DNA of 53,511 bases, from assembly GCA_030602785.1 (NCBI GenBank), contig JAUVZB010000009.1, positions 1 to 53,511 of the forward strand, in the 5' to 3' direction. The notes beneath the pieces are model-generated. The model was not told the origin of the DNA. It did no database searches and saw nothing but the letters and a program-made list of their open reading frames with translations. Within the stretch, counting starts at the first letter, position 1. Every line of letters begins with the position of its first letter. Source of the DNA: Dehalococcoidia bacterium. Its GTDB lineage: Bacteria; Chloroflexota; Dehalococcoidia; GIF9; AB-539-J10. Shown here piece after piece: positions 23,901 to 32,906 of this stretch. Both the position numbers and the translations under genes were made by a program.

Positions 23901-23948
23901 CATACTGGGAAGAGTCCAGTCCATTTACGAAGGAGGACGCGCTGCCAG

Positions 23949-24500
23949 ATGAGTGAGATGAACGACTACAGCGGTGAGTTCAAGTCAGACCTGGAGTTCA
24001 AGGATTTCTCTCCCGAGTTTCTCGGCAAACTGCTTGAGCTCTACGGGAAGCTCTATATCGCCATCGACGCATTCTGGTACCTCGGAGTCAAGGAGCACAT
24101 CAACAATGAGACTGCGTTGAAGGTCGACCTGTGGGCCTGGGACAAGGCCACGCGATATGAACTGAAGAGGTTGACTGCCCTGGCGGGCATACAGGGCGAC
24201 GGCATCGACTCCGTGCTCAAGCTGCTCCAGATAGTCCCCTGGATGCAGGTCACTAAGTACAAGACAGAAATGGAGTCGCCAAAGAGAGGTCTGCTCACCG
24301 TCACCCGCTGCTCAATTCTTGAGGCACTTGAACACGAAGGCCAGGGCCGCGAGAAGGACATCTGCAGCACGGTCGACGCCGCGGTCCTCCGAAAGTACGC
24401 GGAGTTCTTCAACCCGAACATCAAGGTTGAACCTGTGTTCGTCCCTCCCCGGGCGGACAGGGAAGGCATCTGCTGCAAGTGGGAGTTCACCCTGAGTTGA
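23949..24500 (+). CDS. Conserved hypothetical protein (DUF6125-like) inside the hyp operon
   Basis: A 183-residue, probably soluble protein with no signal peptide or membrane segment. Its layout (helix with YIAIDAFWYLGVKEHINNETAL, then VDLWAWDKATRYELKRL, and a C-terminal half with C121, C139 and C175-C176-KWEF) resembles the DUF6125 / thiazoline-carboxylate-hydrolase-like group, by my recognition only. A strong AAGGAGGAC precedes the start. It lies between hypD and hypE, and its stop overlaps the region where hypE begins, so it is co-translated with hydrogenase maturation genes. The cysteines could bind a metal or cluster, but no function is assigned. Confidence 0.75.
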   Translation: MSEMNDYSGEFKSDLEFKDFSPEFLGKLLELYGKLYIAIDAFWYLGVKEHINNETALKVDLWAWDKATRYELKRLTALAGIQGDGIDSVLKLLQIVPWMQVTKYKTEMESPKRGLLTVTRCSILEALEHEGQGREKDICSTVDAAVLRKYAEFFNPNIKVEPVFVPPRADREGICCKWEFTLS

Positions 24501-24508
24501 GCGATAGA

Positions 24509-25519
24509 GTGCAAGACGACGTAGTGCTGCTCGCCCACGGCAGCGGAGGCACGATGAGTCGCGACCTCGTCGAGAAGCGACTACTCCCCACTCTCGCCAA
24601 CCCCATCCTGTCGCGTCTTGACGACTCCGCCGTTATCGAAGCCCCGGGGCGACTCGCCTTCACAACCGACAGCTACGTCGTGGACCCGCTGTTCTTCCCG
24701 GGTGGCGACATCGGACGGCTGGCAGTCTATGGCACCATCAATGACCTCGCCATGGTCGGGGCGACGCCGCTCTATCTCAGCCTCGCACTCATCATTGAGG
24801 AGGGTTTGCCATTCGGCATCCTAGACCGCGTCATGCGCTCCGTGCAGGACGCGTGCGCGGAGGCACACGTGAATGTCATCACCGGCGACACGAAGGTAGT
24901 GAACCGGGGAAAAGCGGACAAGCTGTTCATCAACACATCCGGCCTGGGCATCATTGCCGAGGGCCTGGACATCTCGGGAAGCCGCGCGCGCCCCGGAGAC
25001 AGAATCCTGATCAGCGGGGTAATCGCAGAGCACGGCGTCGCAATCATGAGCTCACGAGAAGGGCTCTCGTTCTCCTCCGAGATACGTAGCGACTGTGCTC
25101 CTCTCAACGGGATGGTCAATGCCATCCTGGAAGCAGCGAGCGAGTCCATTCATTCCCTCCGGGACCCCACGCGCGGTGGATTGGCAACGACGCTTAACGA
25201 ACTGGCCAATCAGTCCGGCACAAGCTTCCTTATCGAGGAAGCCTCGATACCGCTGAGCGACGATGTGCGAGGCGCCTGTGAAATGCTCGGACTCGACCCC
25301 CTCTACGTTGCCAACGAGGGCAAGCTCGTTGCTGTCGTCAGCCCCGAGGGCGCGGAGAGAGTATTGAACACACTCCGGGGGCATCCCCTCGGCCTGCACG
25401 CCGCAGTCATCGGCGAGGTCGTCGAGGGCAAACCGGGCCGGGTGACGATGCGCACGCGCATCGGTCCAACCAGGCTCGTAGGAATGCTCGCCGGCGAACT
25501 GCTGCCCCGCATCTGCTGA
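24509..25519 (+). CDS. hypE: Hydrogenase maturation protein HypE
   Basis: ATP-dependent dehydratase of 336 residues that turns the C-terminal S-carboxamide into thiocyanate, the donor of the CN ligands. VVLLAHGSGGTMS, the PurM-like core (DDSAV, GDTKVV, RDPTRGGLA) and the essential C-terminal tail PRIC are present. No ATG start exists. GTG 24509 and TTG 24497 (overlapping the upstream stop as TTGA) are both possible, and I chose GTG on N-terminal alignment. It is the last hyp gene here. Confidence 0.94.
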   Translation: MQDDVVLLAHGSGGTMSRDLVEKRLLPTLANPILSRLDDSAVIEAPGRLAFTTDSYVVDPLFFPGGDIGRLAVYGTINDLAMVGATPLYLSLALIIEEGLPFGILDRVMRSVQDACAEAHVNVITGDTKVVNRGKADKLFINTSGLGIIAEGLDISGSRARPGDRILISGVIAEHGVAIMSSREGLSFSSEIRSDCAPLNGMVNAILEAASESIHSLRDPTRGGLATTLNELANQSGTSFLIEEASIPLSDDVRGACEMLGLDPLYVANEGKLVAVVSPEGAERVLNTLRGHPLGLHAAVIGEVVEGKPGRVTMRTRIGPTRLVGMLAGELLPRIC

Positions 25520-25568
25520 CCCTGCCTCTCTGCTGCCCGGGGTGCAACCCCTGTCCGTCATAGACCTA

Positions 25569-25597
25569 TTGTCACAGCAATTCTGGTGTGCAAGAAT
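25569..25597 (+). promoter_or_regulatory. Candidate promoter of the acyl-CoA ligase gene
   Basis: TTGTCA, 17 bp, AAGAAT, with TG one base before the -10 box. It is 35 nt upstream of the start at 25632, leaving room for the strong AAAGGAGG. Confidence 0.4.
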
Positions 25598-25631
25598 CTG
25601 GCACGGTATTCCATGCAAAGGAGGCAGAGTC

Positions 25632-27140
25632 ATGTTGACGATTCGAGACGTCCTTGTGATGGCCGCGCAACAGTATCCGGAGCGGATGGCGCTCGTCCTG
25701 GACCACCAGAGACTGAGCTATCGTGAGCTCGACGAGCTCTCAAACAGGGTCGCACACGTGCTGCTTGACTCCGGCCTGAAGAAGGGAGACCACGTCGCGC
25801 TGCTGATGTCGTACTGCCCGGAGTGGCTGGTCAACTACTTCGGCATCGTGAAGGCGGGAGGCAAGACAGTCATCCTCAACTCGATGCTCAAGCCTCACGA
25901 CTACGACACGCTGCTGCGGGACTCGGACTCATCGGTGCTACTCACCGAGCGCAGCTTCGCCAGGGCCCTCGAGGAGATCATCCCTACGATGGGAGGACTC
26001 CGCCGTGTGTATGAAAGGGACACTGCGCTATTCGAGCAACTCCTGCGTGATGCACCCGCGACGCTGCCCGATATGGAGGTCGACGCGGGGGACGAGACCG
26101 CAATCATCTACACGTCCGGCGTGCTCGGGAAGCAGAAGGGCGTTGTCCACACACACAGTTCACTCATGGAAGCCGCCACGATAATCGCGCCGGGCCTGGA
26201 GCAGACTGCCGATGACATCACAGTGGGCATGATCCCGTTCTTCTACCTGTTGGGCCTCGCGGTTGTCGCACTCATCTCAGTACTCAAAGGGTCCACGATG
26301 GTGCTCATGCCGCGCTTCACACCATACAAGCTGCTCGACGTTGTGCAGCAAGAGAAAGCCACAATACTTGTGGGTGTGCCTGCGATGTTCAACGCCCTCG
26401 CCATGGTCGACGAGGCGACGCTGCAGGACTGCGATTTGACAAGCCTCAGGGTGGCATTCACCGCCGGAGCGAAGGCCTCTAAAGACCTGATGGCGGAGCT
26501 TGAGCGCAAGTACGGGTTGACGTTGTGTGAGGTGTACGGCACGACCGAGGCAGTCGCCAGTGTCTTCGGCGACATCCACAATCGCAAGCTCGGCACAGCC
26601 GGCAAGGCGATTCAAGAGTTCCGGCTCCTCGACGACGACGGGACCGAGGTTCCCGTCGGTGAGGTTGGCGAGTTCGTGTGCAGCAGCCCACAGATGATGA
26701 AAGGCTACTACAATGCCCCCGAGCTAACTGCGCGGGTATTGCATGACGGCTGGTTTCGCTCAGGCGACCTTTTCCGCATGGACGACGAAGGATACATGGA
26801 ATACATCGAGAAGAAGTCCTTCATCATCGTCACCTCAGCCGGCACGAAAATACCTCCGACAGAGGTGGAGAATGTGCTGCTCACGCACCCTGCTGTTGCG
26901 GAGGTGGCGTTAGTAGGAATCAAGGACGGACGGGGCAATCAGATTCCGACCCTTTTCGTAGTACCCCGCGAGAACACACGCACTACGCCGGTTGATATCC
27001 GTCGCTTCTGTAGTGAGAACCTTGCCGGCTACAAGATGCCACAAGACATACGCTTCCTGGAGAGCCTGCCCAAGACAGGGTCGGGCAAGATGGACAGGAG
27101 GGGTCTGATGGACATGTACGGCGTGCGCGTCCGGCAGTAG
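25632..27140 (+). CDS. AMP-forming acyl-CoA ligase (ANL superfamily)
   Basis: A 502-residue adenylating enzyme expected to convert a carboxylic acid, ATP and CoA to an acyl-CoA. The phosphate loop is YTSGVLGKQKGV, followed by YGTTE and GWFRSGDLFRMDDEGYM, and the C-terminal KTGSGKMDRR supplies the adenylation lysine. The hinge region reads EKKSFIIVTSAGTKIPPTEVE, so the usual Gly-Arg of the GRxKD motif is replaced. AAAGGAGG precedes the start. Its end is 3 nt from the convergent livF end. A link to uptake of a branched or aromatic acid by the neighbouring Liv transporter is an inference from position. Confidence 0.88.
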   Translation: MLTIRDVLVMAAQQYPERMALVLDHQRLSYRELDELSNRVAHVLLDSGLKKGDHVALLMSYCPEWLVNYFGIVKAGGKTVILNSMLKPHDYDTLLRDSDSSVLLTERSFARALEEIIPTMGGLRRVYERDTALFEQLLRDAPATLPDMEVDAGDETAIIYTSGVLGKQKGVVHTHSSLMEAATIIAPGLEQTADDITVGMIPFFYLLGLAVVALISVLKGSTMVLMPRFTPYKLLDVVQQEKATILVGVPAMFNALAMVDEATLQDCDLTSLRVAFTAGAKASKDLMAELERKYGLTLCEVYGTTEAVASVFGDIHNRKLGTAGKAIQEFRLLDDDGTEVPVGEVGEFVCSSPQMMKGYYNAPELTARVLHDGWFRSGDLFRMDDEGYMEYIEKKSFIIVTSAGTKIPPTEVENVLLTHPAVAEVALVGIKDGRGNQIPTLFVVPRENTRTTPVDIRRFCSENLAGYKMPQDIRFLESLPKTGSGKMDRRGLMDMYGVRVRQ

Positions 27141-27143
27141 CGC

Positions 27144-27866
27144 TCAGGAGACCAGGCGACTGCCATTCGAGTTCGACAACAGCTCCTGCGGGCTGCCGCT
27201 TAAGATGACCTGCCCTTTCTCAAGGAAGTAGCCGCGGTCGGCGATGTGGCTTACGGCCTTGACGTTCTGCTCCACGAGGAGCGTCGTGATGCCGTGGTCG
27301 CGCAACTCGGATATCGCACCCATCACCTTCTTGACCAGTATGGGGGCAAGACGGAGCGATGGACAGTCCAGTAGCAGGAGTTTCGGACCCGCCATGAACG
27401 CGCGCCCTATTGCCAGCATCTGCTTCTCGCCGCCTGAGAGCGTGCCTGCCGTCTGCTTGAGACGCTCTTCAAGAATGGGGAAGAGTTGGAAGACTGTTGA
27501 CATATCGGTTGACAGGCCGTTCGTACCACGCAGGTGCCGACGATAGGCGCCAAGGACAAGGTTATCTGAGACGCTCATCGACGGGAATATGAGCCGCTTT
27601 TCGTCGACATACGAGATTCCAAGCTCCACGAGTCGCTCCATGGGAATGCCGTTGACGACCTTGCCCTCGAAGCGAATCTCGCCACTCACCACAGGAAGGA
27701 GGCCGCATATGGCCTTCAGCGCGGCGCTCTTACCTGCACCGTGCGGGCCGATGAGTGCGGCAATCTCACCGTGGCCGACTGAGAAGGATATCCCCGCCAG
27801 CGCGGTGACGAGACCATACTTGGCCTTCACGTCAATCAGTTCCAGAATCGTATCGTCAGAGCCCAT
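27144..27866 (-). CDS. livF: Branched-chain amino-acid-type ABC transporter ATPase LivF, with altered Walker B
   Basis: ABC ATPase of 240 residues. Walker A is GPHGAGKS (40-47) and the signature LSGGEKQM (143-150). The LivF-specific Q-loop region reads GISYVDEKRLIFPSMSV. Walker B reads LLLLDCPSLRLAP: the catalytic glutamate of the usual LLLLDEPSLGLAP is Cys168 (codon TGT on the minus strand), and the D-loop-side Gly is Arg. This would leave one degenerate ATP site, with LivG supplying the other. It is the last gene of the liv operon. Confidence 0.88.
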   Translation of the reverse strand: MGSDDTILELIDVKAKYGLVTALAGISFSVGHGEIAALIGPHGAGKSAALKAICGLLPVVSGEIRFEGKVVNGIPMERLVELGISYVDEKRLIFPSMSVSDNLVLGAYRRHLRGTNGLSTDMSTVFQLFPILEERLKQTAGTLSGGEKQMLAIGRAFMAGPKLLLLDCPSLRLAPILVKKVMGAISELRDHGITTLLVEQNVKAVSHIADRGYFLEKGQVILSGSPQELLSNSNGSRLVS

Positions 27867-27883
27867 AGTTCACCATTGACTTG

Positions 27884-28714
27884 CTAATCGCCGAGGTAGG
27901 TCGCGATTACGCGCTCATCCCCTCGTATGGTATCAGGGGTTCCTTCAGCAAGTTTCTCACCGTAGTGCAGCACAATGACCCGGTCTGCAACGTCCATGAC
28001 CACGTCCATCAGATGCTCGACCATAAGAATCGTCATCCCCCCGGACACCAGGGCCGCAAGTATCTTGGTCAAGCGGTCTATCTCCTCGGTATCCAGGCCC
28101 CCATACGGCTCGTCGAGCAACAGCAATGTCGGTCTGCAAAGCAGCGCCCGCGCGAGCCCCACGAGCTTCCGTTCTCCCCAGGACAGCGCCTCAGGCCGTT
28201 CGTGCAGCACGCCGGCAAGACCCAGCAGCGAGAGCTGCTGGACTGCTGCGTGGCGAACACGGTGCTCTTCATCCACGGCTGTTGCCAGACGCAAGCTTGT
28301 GTCGATAAGGCCAGCGTCGGTCCACACGTGAGCGCCCGTCATGACGTTGTCCAGTACAGTCATATTGTCGAAGAGCTGAATATCTTGGAATAGTTGCGTC
28401 ACACCCAGCGCGGCGATCCGGTGCGCGGGCATCCTGTCTACTCTGAGTCCATCGAACCAGATTTCGCCGCCCGTAGGCCGCAGAAGTCCACTCGTCATTC
28501 GAAGCAGCGTCGTCTTTCCGGCACCGTTCGGCCCGATGATGCACAGTATCTCGCCACGCTCCACGGAGAAGCTCACGTCGTTCACGGCCAGAAGCTCTCC
28601 ATACGAGACGGAGACACCACGGTATTCGACAAGGGTCCCACGTCCACCCCGCGAGACGGCAATCATCGAGCGCATTTCCTCTCGTCCACTCACAGACGTC
28701 GCCCCCTTCGCCAT
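27884..28714 (-). CDS. livG: Branched-chain amino-acid-type ABC transporter ATPase LivG
   Basis: ABC ATPase of 276 residues with Walker A GPNGAGKTT, signature LSWGERKLVGLARALL, and intact Walker B LLLLDEPYGGLD plus the switch His in VEHLMDVVMD. The first ~25 residues are outside the usual family start. ATGs at 28675 and 28666 are alternatives, since 28714 overlaps livM by 25 bp. It pairs with LivF, and its intact Walker B contrasts with LivF's. Confidence 0.9.
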   Translation of the reverse strand: MAKGATSVSGREEMRSMIAVSRGGRGTLVEYRGVSVSYGELLAVNDVSFSVERGEILCIIGPNGAGKTTLLRMTSGLLRPTGGEIWFDGLRVDRMPAHRIAALGVTQLFQDIQLFDNMTVLDNVMTGAHVWTDAGLIDTSLRLATAVDEEHRVRHAAVQQLSLLGLAGVLHERPEALSWGERKLVGLARALLCRPTLLLLDEPYGGLDTEEIDRLTKILAALVSGGMTILMVEHLMDVVMDVADRVIVLHYGEKLAEGTPDTIRGDERVIATYLGD

Positions 28715-29718
28715 TCATCCAGACGAGCTGGGAGCGAACACAGTCCCGATGGCAAGAACAGCAGGATAACCACGAGTATGACGCCGTAAGCTACCAGTTC
28801 GTACGCGCCGGTTGGTCCTCCAAGCACTATGGGCGCCACTTCACGCAGGAACTCGGTCACGCCTACGATAAGTGCCGAACCTACAATCGCTCCCCAGGGA
28901 TTTGTCACACCGCCGAGGATGACCATGATAGCTACAAGAACCGACGTCTGGACGTTGAACGTGTGCGGCTCAATCACACTTGTATAGTGAGCATACACGC
29001 TGCCTGCAACGCCGGCGAACACGGCCGCAACCACATATGCAACGACCTTGAAGTGCATGACGTCGACGCCCAACACCTGGGCGGTATCCTCACTCCCACC
29101 ACTAAGCAGGTTGACCGACTTGAGCGCTCGTCCGACTCGCGAAGCCGCGATATTGACGGTGAGGATAAGGCAGAGGACCACGAGCAGCCACACCGCGTAG
29201 AACACAAATGCCGTGTACGGCATGACTTTGGGGTAAGGCAGGCGCGGAATCTGCACGAGCCCGGTCGCACCACCGGTCAGGTCAGAGACACTGACCACAA
29301 GATAGAAGAAGATGAGGTTGACCGTGAGTGTGACGCCCGCGACTATTATGCCCTTGAGCCTGAAGATGGCACGGCCAATCGGCGCCGCGAGCAGTCCGCT
29401 TGCCGCCGCAGCGAGCGGCATCGCCAGCCACGGTGAGATGCCCAGCCTCAGACAGAGTAGCGCGGACACATAGGCCCCCGTGCCGTAGAAGACTCCCTGC
29501 CCGAGACATACCTGGCCTGCCAGTCCCGTCAGCAGTATGAGCCCCATGGCAATAACGGCGTGCAATCCCACCTTGATGAGTACACTCATCAAATAGGCAC
29601 TACCAAGGAGCGGCAGCACTGCCACGACGGCCAACAGTACCAGCGCCAGCCGCGGCACACGCGGCATGGGCACCAGGCGGGATGCACGCGCCCTTGCTCT
29701 ATCGACAATCGGGTTCAA
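28690..29718 (-). CDS. livM: Branched-chain amino-acid-type ABC permease LivM
   Basis: Membrane permease of 342 residues with many hydrophobic segments. The family segment GLAGQVCLGQGVFYGTGAYVSALL and the cytoplasmic coupling stretch (RVGRALKSVNLLSGGSEDTAQVLGVD) are visible. The usual EDE-AA-GIN loop is degraded to VNLLSGGSEDTAQVLG. The start overlaps the livH stop by ATGA. It forms the translocation pore with LivH. Confidence 0.92.
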   Translation of the reverse strand: MNPIVDRARARASRLVPMPRVPRLALVLLAVVAVLPLLGSAYLMSVLIKVGLHAVIAMGLILLTGLAGQVCLGQGVFYGTGAYVSALLCLRLGISPWLAMPLAAAASGLLAAPIGRAIFRLKGIIVAGVTLTVNLIFFYLVVSVSDLTGGATGLVQIPRLPYPKVMPYTAFVFYAVWLLVVLCLILTVNIAASRVGRALKSVNLLSGGSEDTAQVLGVDVMHFKVVAYVVAAVFAGVAGSVYAHYTSVIEPHTFNVQTSVLVAIMVILGGVTNPWGAIVGSALIVGVTEFLREVAPIVLGGPTGAYELVAYGVILVVILLFLPSGLCSLPARLDEWRRGRRL

Positions 29719-30590
29719 CCCGTTCCACCTCGAGACGGCAACAGGCCCTGTGGGCGGGCAAGGAACACCGCGAGCAACAGGCCCAGCGCAATAGCGTCGT
29801 GATACCCCGTGGGCATCAGCCCTGCAGAGAGCGCTTCAGCGAATCCGACCAGAAGGCCACCCAGAATGACGCCTTCAACGCGGTGCAGGCCCCCCAGGAG
29901 CGCTGCCAGCAAGCCCTTGATGGTCAGAGGGAAGCCGACGTTGTAGGCGGTCATGGTGAGAGGGGTGATGGTGGCGCCAGCGACAGCTCCAAGCCCTGCC
30001 GCCAGGACGAAAGAGAGCAGGGCCATCTTCTCGGTGCTTATGCCGACGGAGCGTGCGCCCAGTGGCTCATCTGCGCACGCCCGCAGCGCCTTGCCGACCA
30101 TGGTGCGGCCAAAGAAGAAGTAGAGGCCAACCACCATGAGCACGGTCATGCCTACAACCCATGGGGCCTGCCCGAATATCGTCGCGCCCCACAGGTGGAT
30201 ACTCGAGCTGCCAAGGAAGTTTGTCAGCGAGCGGTACTCCCAGCCCCATGCAAGTAGCGTGATGCCCTCAATGGCGTAGGCGAAGCCGACGGTCAAGAAC
30301 GCCAGCGTCGAGCCCGAGGCATTCCTCGCGGGCCGGATAACGAGCAGATACAGGGCGGCGCCACTGATAATGGTAGCGACTACCGCCAGGACTATGGCGC
30401 CCGCTAGAGGAACACCCATGGCGCAGAAGCTGACAGTGAGCATACCGCCGAGCATCACGAACTCGCCCTGCGCGAGATTGAGCACGCGGGTCACGCCGTA
30501 GACAACAAACAGGCCCAGCCCGAGTGCAGCGTAGATGCACCCGAGCGTGAGCCCGCTTATCAACGATTGGAGAACAGTCGCAGTGTCCAC
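29715..30590 (-). CDS. livH: Branched-chain amino-acid-type ABC permease LivH
   Basis: Membrane permease of 291 residues. It has the N-terminal SGLTLGCIYAALGLGLFVVYGVTRVLNLAQGEFVMLGG hallmark (split across the first two membrane helices) and the coupling loop GKALRACADEPLGARSVGI. It lies 17 nt downstream of the binding-protein gene and overlaps livM. Confidence 0.94.
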   Translation of the reverse strand: MDTATVLQSLISGLTLGCIYAALGLGLFVVYGVTRVLNLAQGEFVMLGGMLTVSFCAMGVPLAGAIVLAVVATIISGAALYLLVIRPARNASGSTLAFLTVGFAYAIEGITLLAWGWEYRSLTNFLGSSSIHLWGATIFGQAPWVVGMTVLMVVGLYFFFGRTMVGKALRACADEPLGARSVGISTEKMALLSFVLAAGLGAVAGATITPLTMTAYNVGFPLTIKGLLAALLGGLHRVEGVILGGLLVGFAEALSAGLMPTGYHDAIALGLLLAVFLARPQGLLPSRGGTG

Positions 30591-30607
30591 TCGGAGGTTC
30601 CGTTCAG

Positions 30608-31804
30608 CTAGTCGTAGTGCGTTCTGATGAGGACTTTCTGACCATCGCTGAAACTGACAAGTACCTCCTTGGGGACGACCCTGCCGTAGTGATCGTCGGG
30701 TGACATCGTGTATGTCCCGATAAGCACGCTGAGGTTCTCTGTCTGTTCGTAGGCGTCCCTCAGTTGGCTTCGAGCCTTCGCCAGATCGCTGAGATCAGGG
30801 TCGGCGCGCTCCAATCCATCAGCTATGAACCACATGAACGAGGCCCCGATTGCTTCATATATCCCGGGAATGCGGCCATGCTCGGCAGAGAACGCCGCCT
30901 CAAAGTCGCGGCACATCGCTTTGTCCGGGTCACTGTCAGACAACTGCTGCCAGACCGAAGGCTTGTTGTCGAGACACCCGGGTGAAGGCTCCATCTCGTA
31001 GAAGTCGGCAAACGCTTCATAGTACCTGAGCGAGGACTGTGCAGGCGTGGTCGCTATCGGAATCATGATGTCCATCTCGCGCGCCTGCTTGATGGCCAAC
31101 GCGCCGGCAGGTCCACTGCCCCAGATGAACATGGATTCGGCGCCGGACGACCTGATATTGGCCAACTGCGGAGTCATGTCAGTCGCCGCGGGGTCGTAGT
31201 ACTGAGTCTCGACAATCTCCATACCCATATCAGGCGCAACAATCTTCAGATAGTGCTCCCCACCCTCGCCGTAGCCGCTGTTCTCAATCATGGCGGCAAT
31301 CGTCGTAGCGCCCATGTCGTCCCTCAAGTACCTGAGCGGCAGCGGAATATAGTCCGCCTCGCTCGCCGATGGCTTGAACGTCCAGGCACCCAGCTTGTCG
31401 TTCACAAGTCCCGTCCCCGATATGATGAGACCCGGTGTCTCGTTGTCGTTCAGTACCGGTATGACGGAGTGAGACAGCGCTGTGGCCGTCGCGGAGGCCA
31501 GGGTGAGCACTCCCTCGACCTCGATGAGCTTCTGCGCCCCGAGCGCGCTATCCGTTGATGTTCCCTTGTCGTCAACCAGTACCAACTCAATCTGTTTCCC
31601 GTTGATGCCGCCTGCCTCGTTTATCTGCTTTACTACCAGTTGCGCCCCTGCAGTCGAGTCCAGACCAAGAGCTGTGTACGGTCCGGTCTGGGACGCGAGA
31701 TATCCCACCTTGTACGTATCCGTACTACCACCTGCGCAGCCGGCAGCGCCAACCACCAGCAGTACGGCACAACAGAGTACCAGTCCTATTCTTCGCATCA
31801 TCAT
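30608..31804 (-). CDS. ABC transporter substrate-binding lipoprotein (LivJ/K-like)
   Basis: Periplasmic-type binding protein of the Leu/Ile/Val family, anchored as a lipoprotein. The signal sequence MMMRRIGLVLCCAVLLVVGA ends in a lipobox AAGC, followed by a Gly/Ser linker and the first lobe (KVGYLASQTGPYTALGLDSTAGAQL). GGGGAG lies just upstream of three consecutive ATGs (31804, 31801, 31798), and any could be used. Length (about 398) fits. Ligand unknown: this family also binds aromatic and aliphatic acids, amides and urea. It is transcribed with livHMGF. Confidence 0.9.
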   Translation of the reverse strand: MMMRRIGLVLCCAVLLVVGAAGCAGGSTDTYKVGYLASQTGPYTALGLDSTAGAQLVVKQINEAGGINGKQIELVLVDDKGTSTDSALGAQKLIEVEGVLTLASATATALSHSVIPVLNDNETPGLIISGTGLVNDKLGAWTFKPSASEADYIPLPLRYLRDDMGATTIAAMIENSGYGEGGEHYLKIVAPDMGMEIVETQYYDPAATDMTPQLANIRSSGAESMFIWGSGPAGALAIKQAREMDIMIPIATTPAQSSLRYYEAFADFYEMEPSPGCLDNKPSVWQQLSDSDPDKAMCRDFEAAFSAEHGRIPGIYEAIGASFMWFIADGLERADPDLSDLAKARSQLRDAYEQTENLSVLIGTYTMSPDDHYGRVVPKEVLVSFSDGQKVLIRTHYD

Positions 31805-31928
31805 TCTCCCCTTCATTCTTTTCCTTGTCAGTCGGTCCCGTCCGATGCAAACATGCTGCCACCCACCAACACCTCTGACACCACACCCGGACGCACCACT
31901 CGTGGACACGACAGGAACACACTCCAAC

Positions 31929-32804
31929 TTAGAGACTGTGGAAGCCGAAGGTCACGAAGCCCGTGCCATTCTGTATGGCAGTGACAGCGCGACCGTGAGA
32001 AATCACCAGGCTCTCCACGTCGACCTTCTCCTCGAGAAGGCGCTTGAGATACTCGGCGTCCTCTTCAGCCCTGATGTGAACGATTGCCCCCGCAAGCTTC
32101 CCGGTTCCTACCCTGTCGGCCGCAATAGCGGCCATCTTCTTGAAGAGTTGCTTCTTGATGTGTGCCCGCGCCACGAGCTGAACCGTGCCGTCGGTCGAGT
32201 GGTCAACCTCAATCATAGCCTTGAAGCCAGTAGCACTCTGCTCCTCCGCCTCGGCCCACGGCTTCGCCTTGAATACCCTGCCCCCTTTGTCGCGATAGAA
32301 CAGCGTTTCGAAGCAGTAGAGAGAGCACATCGCGTCGCGCACCTCGTACGTCCTTCTCACCACTTCGTCAAAGTCGACCCCATCCATAGCGAGTCTCGCC
32401 GCCTCCAGCGCAATCGGTATTTCCCCTGCCTCAACAGTCTGCGTATCCACGGTCTCGATTCGCATGCCCGGGTATTTCTCCAATGACATCTTGCGGGCTT
32501 CCACAGCGCACTCGTAGGTCTTGGTGAACTTGGATGTCATATGCAGCGAGACAACGGAGTCGGCACGCTCCGCAGCCCGGTCATAAGCCAGCAGGAACTC
32601 GCCGATGGAAGTTGCTGACGTAGTCGGCACGTCGCCCTTCTGTTCAAGTCTATGGAGCAGCCAGTCCATGTCCACCTCTGTCTCAGGATAGTCCTTGCCG
32701 TCAATGATTGCGTGCAGGGGGACGATGCCAATGTCGTACTTGTCGACGAGTTCCTGAGGCACAGCTGCTGGGGCATCGACTATGACGGCCACCGGTCTCT
32801 TCAT
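31929..32804 (-). CDS. DegV family fatty-acid-binding protein
   Basis: A 291-residue protein of the DegV (EDD) fold that binds a fatty acid in Gram-positive-type FakB systems, presenting it to a FakA kinase. Family markers are VAVIVDAPAAVPQEL, IVPLHAIIDGKDY, TTSATSIGEFL (ligand-binding Thr/Ser), and VDTQTVEAGEIPIALEAARL. A good AGGGAG ribosome-binding site precedes the start. It is upstream of the liv genes on the same strand with a 124-nt gap, so co-transcription is possible. No FakA-like kinase is in the window. Confidence 0.9.
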   Translation of the reverse strand: MKRPVAVIVDAPAAVPQELVDKYDIGIVPLHAIIDGKDYPETEVDMDWLLHRLEQKGDVPTTSATSIGEFLLAYDRAAERADSVVSLHMTSKFTKTYECAVEARKMSLEKYPGMRIETVDTQTVEAGEIPIALEAARLAMDGVDFDEVVRRTYEVRDAMCSLYCFETLFYRDKGGRVFKAKPWAEAEEQSATGFKAMIEVDHSTDGTVQLVARAHIKKQLFKKMAAIAADRVGTGKLAGAIVHIRAEEDAEYLKRLLEEKVDVESLVISHGRAVTAIQNGTGFVTFGFHSL

Positions 32805-32839
32805 TGTTCAGGCTCCCTTCAGCGCAGCGGGCCAGAGGC

Positions 32840-32868
32840 ATAATACCTCGGTTCGCGATATATCACAA
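32840..32868 (-). promoter_or_regulatory. Promoter of the DegV-liv region
   Basis: Minus-strand TTGTGA, 17 bp, TATTAT, 36 nt upstream of the DegV start. Confidence 0.5.
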
Positions 32869-32906
32869 TGCGCGTATAGTCGCTGACCCGTCATCTTTTG
32901 TCAAGT

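Noticed and set aside
24053-24538. 161-codon minus-strand frame opposite the unknown hyp-operon gene
   Set aside because: The plus-strand gene has a strong ribosome-binding site and fits the operon with overlapping stops; the antisense frame has neither.
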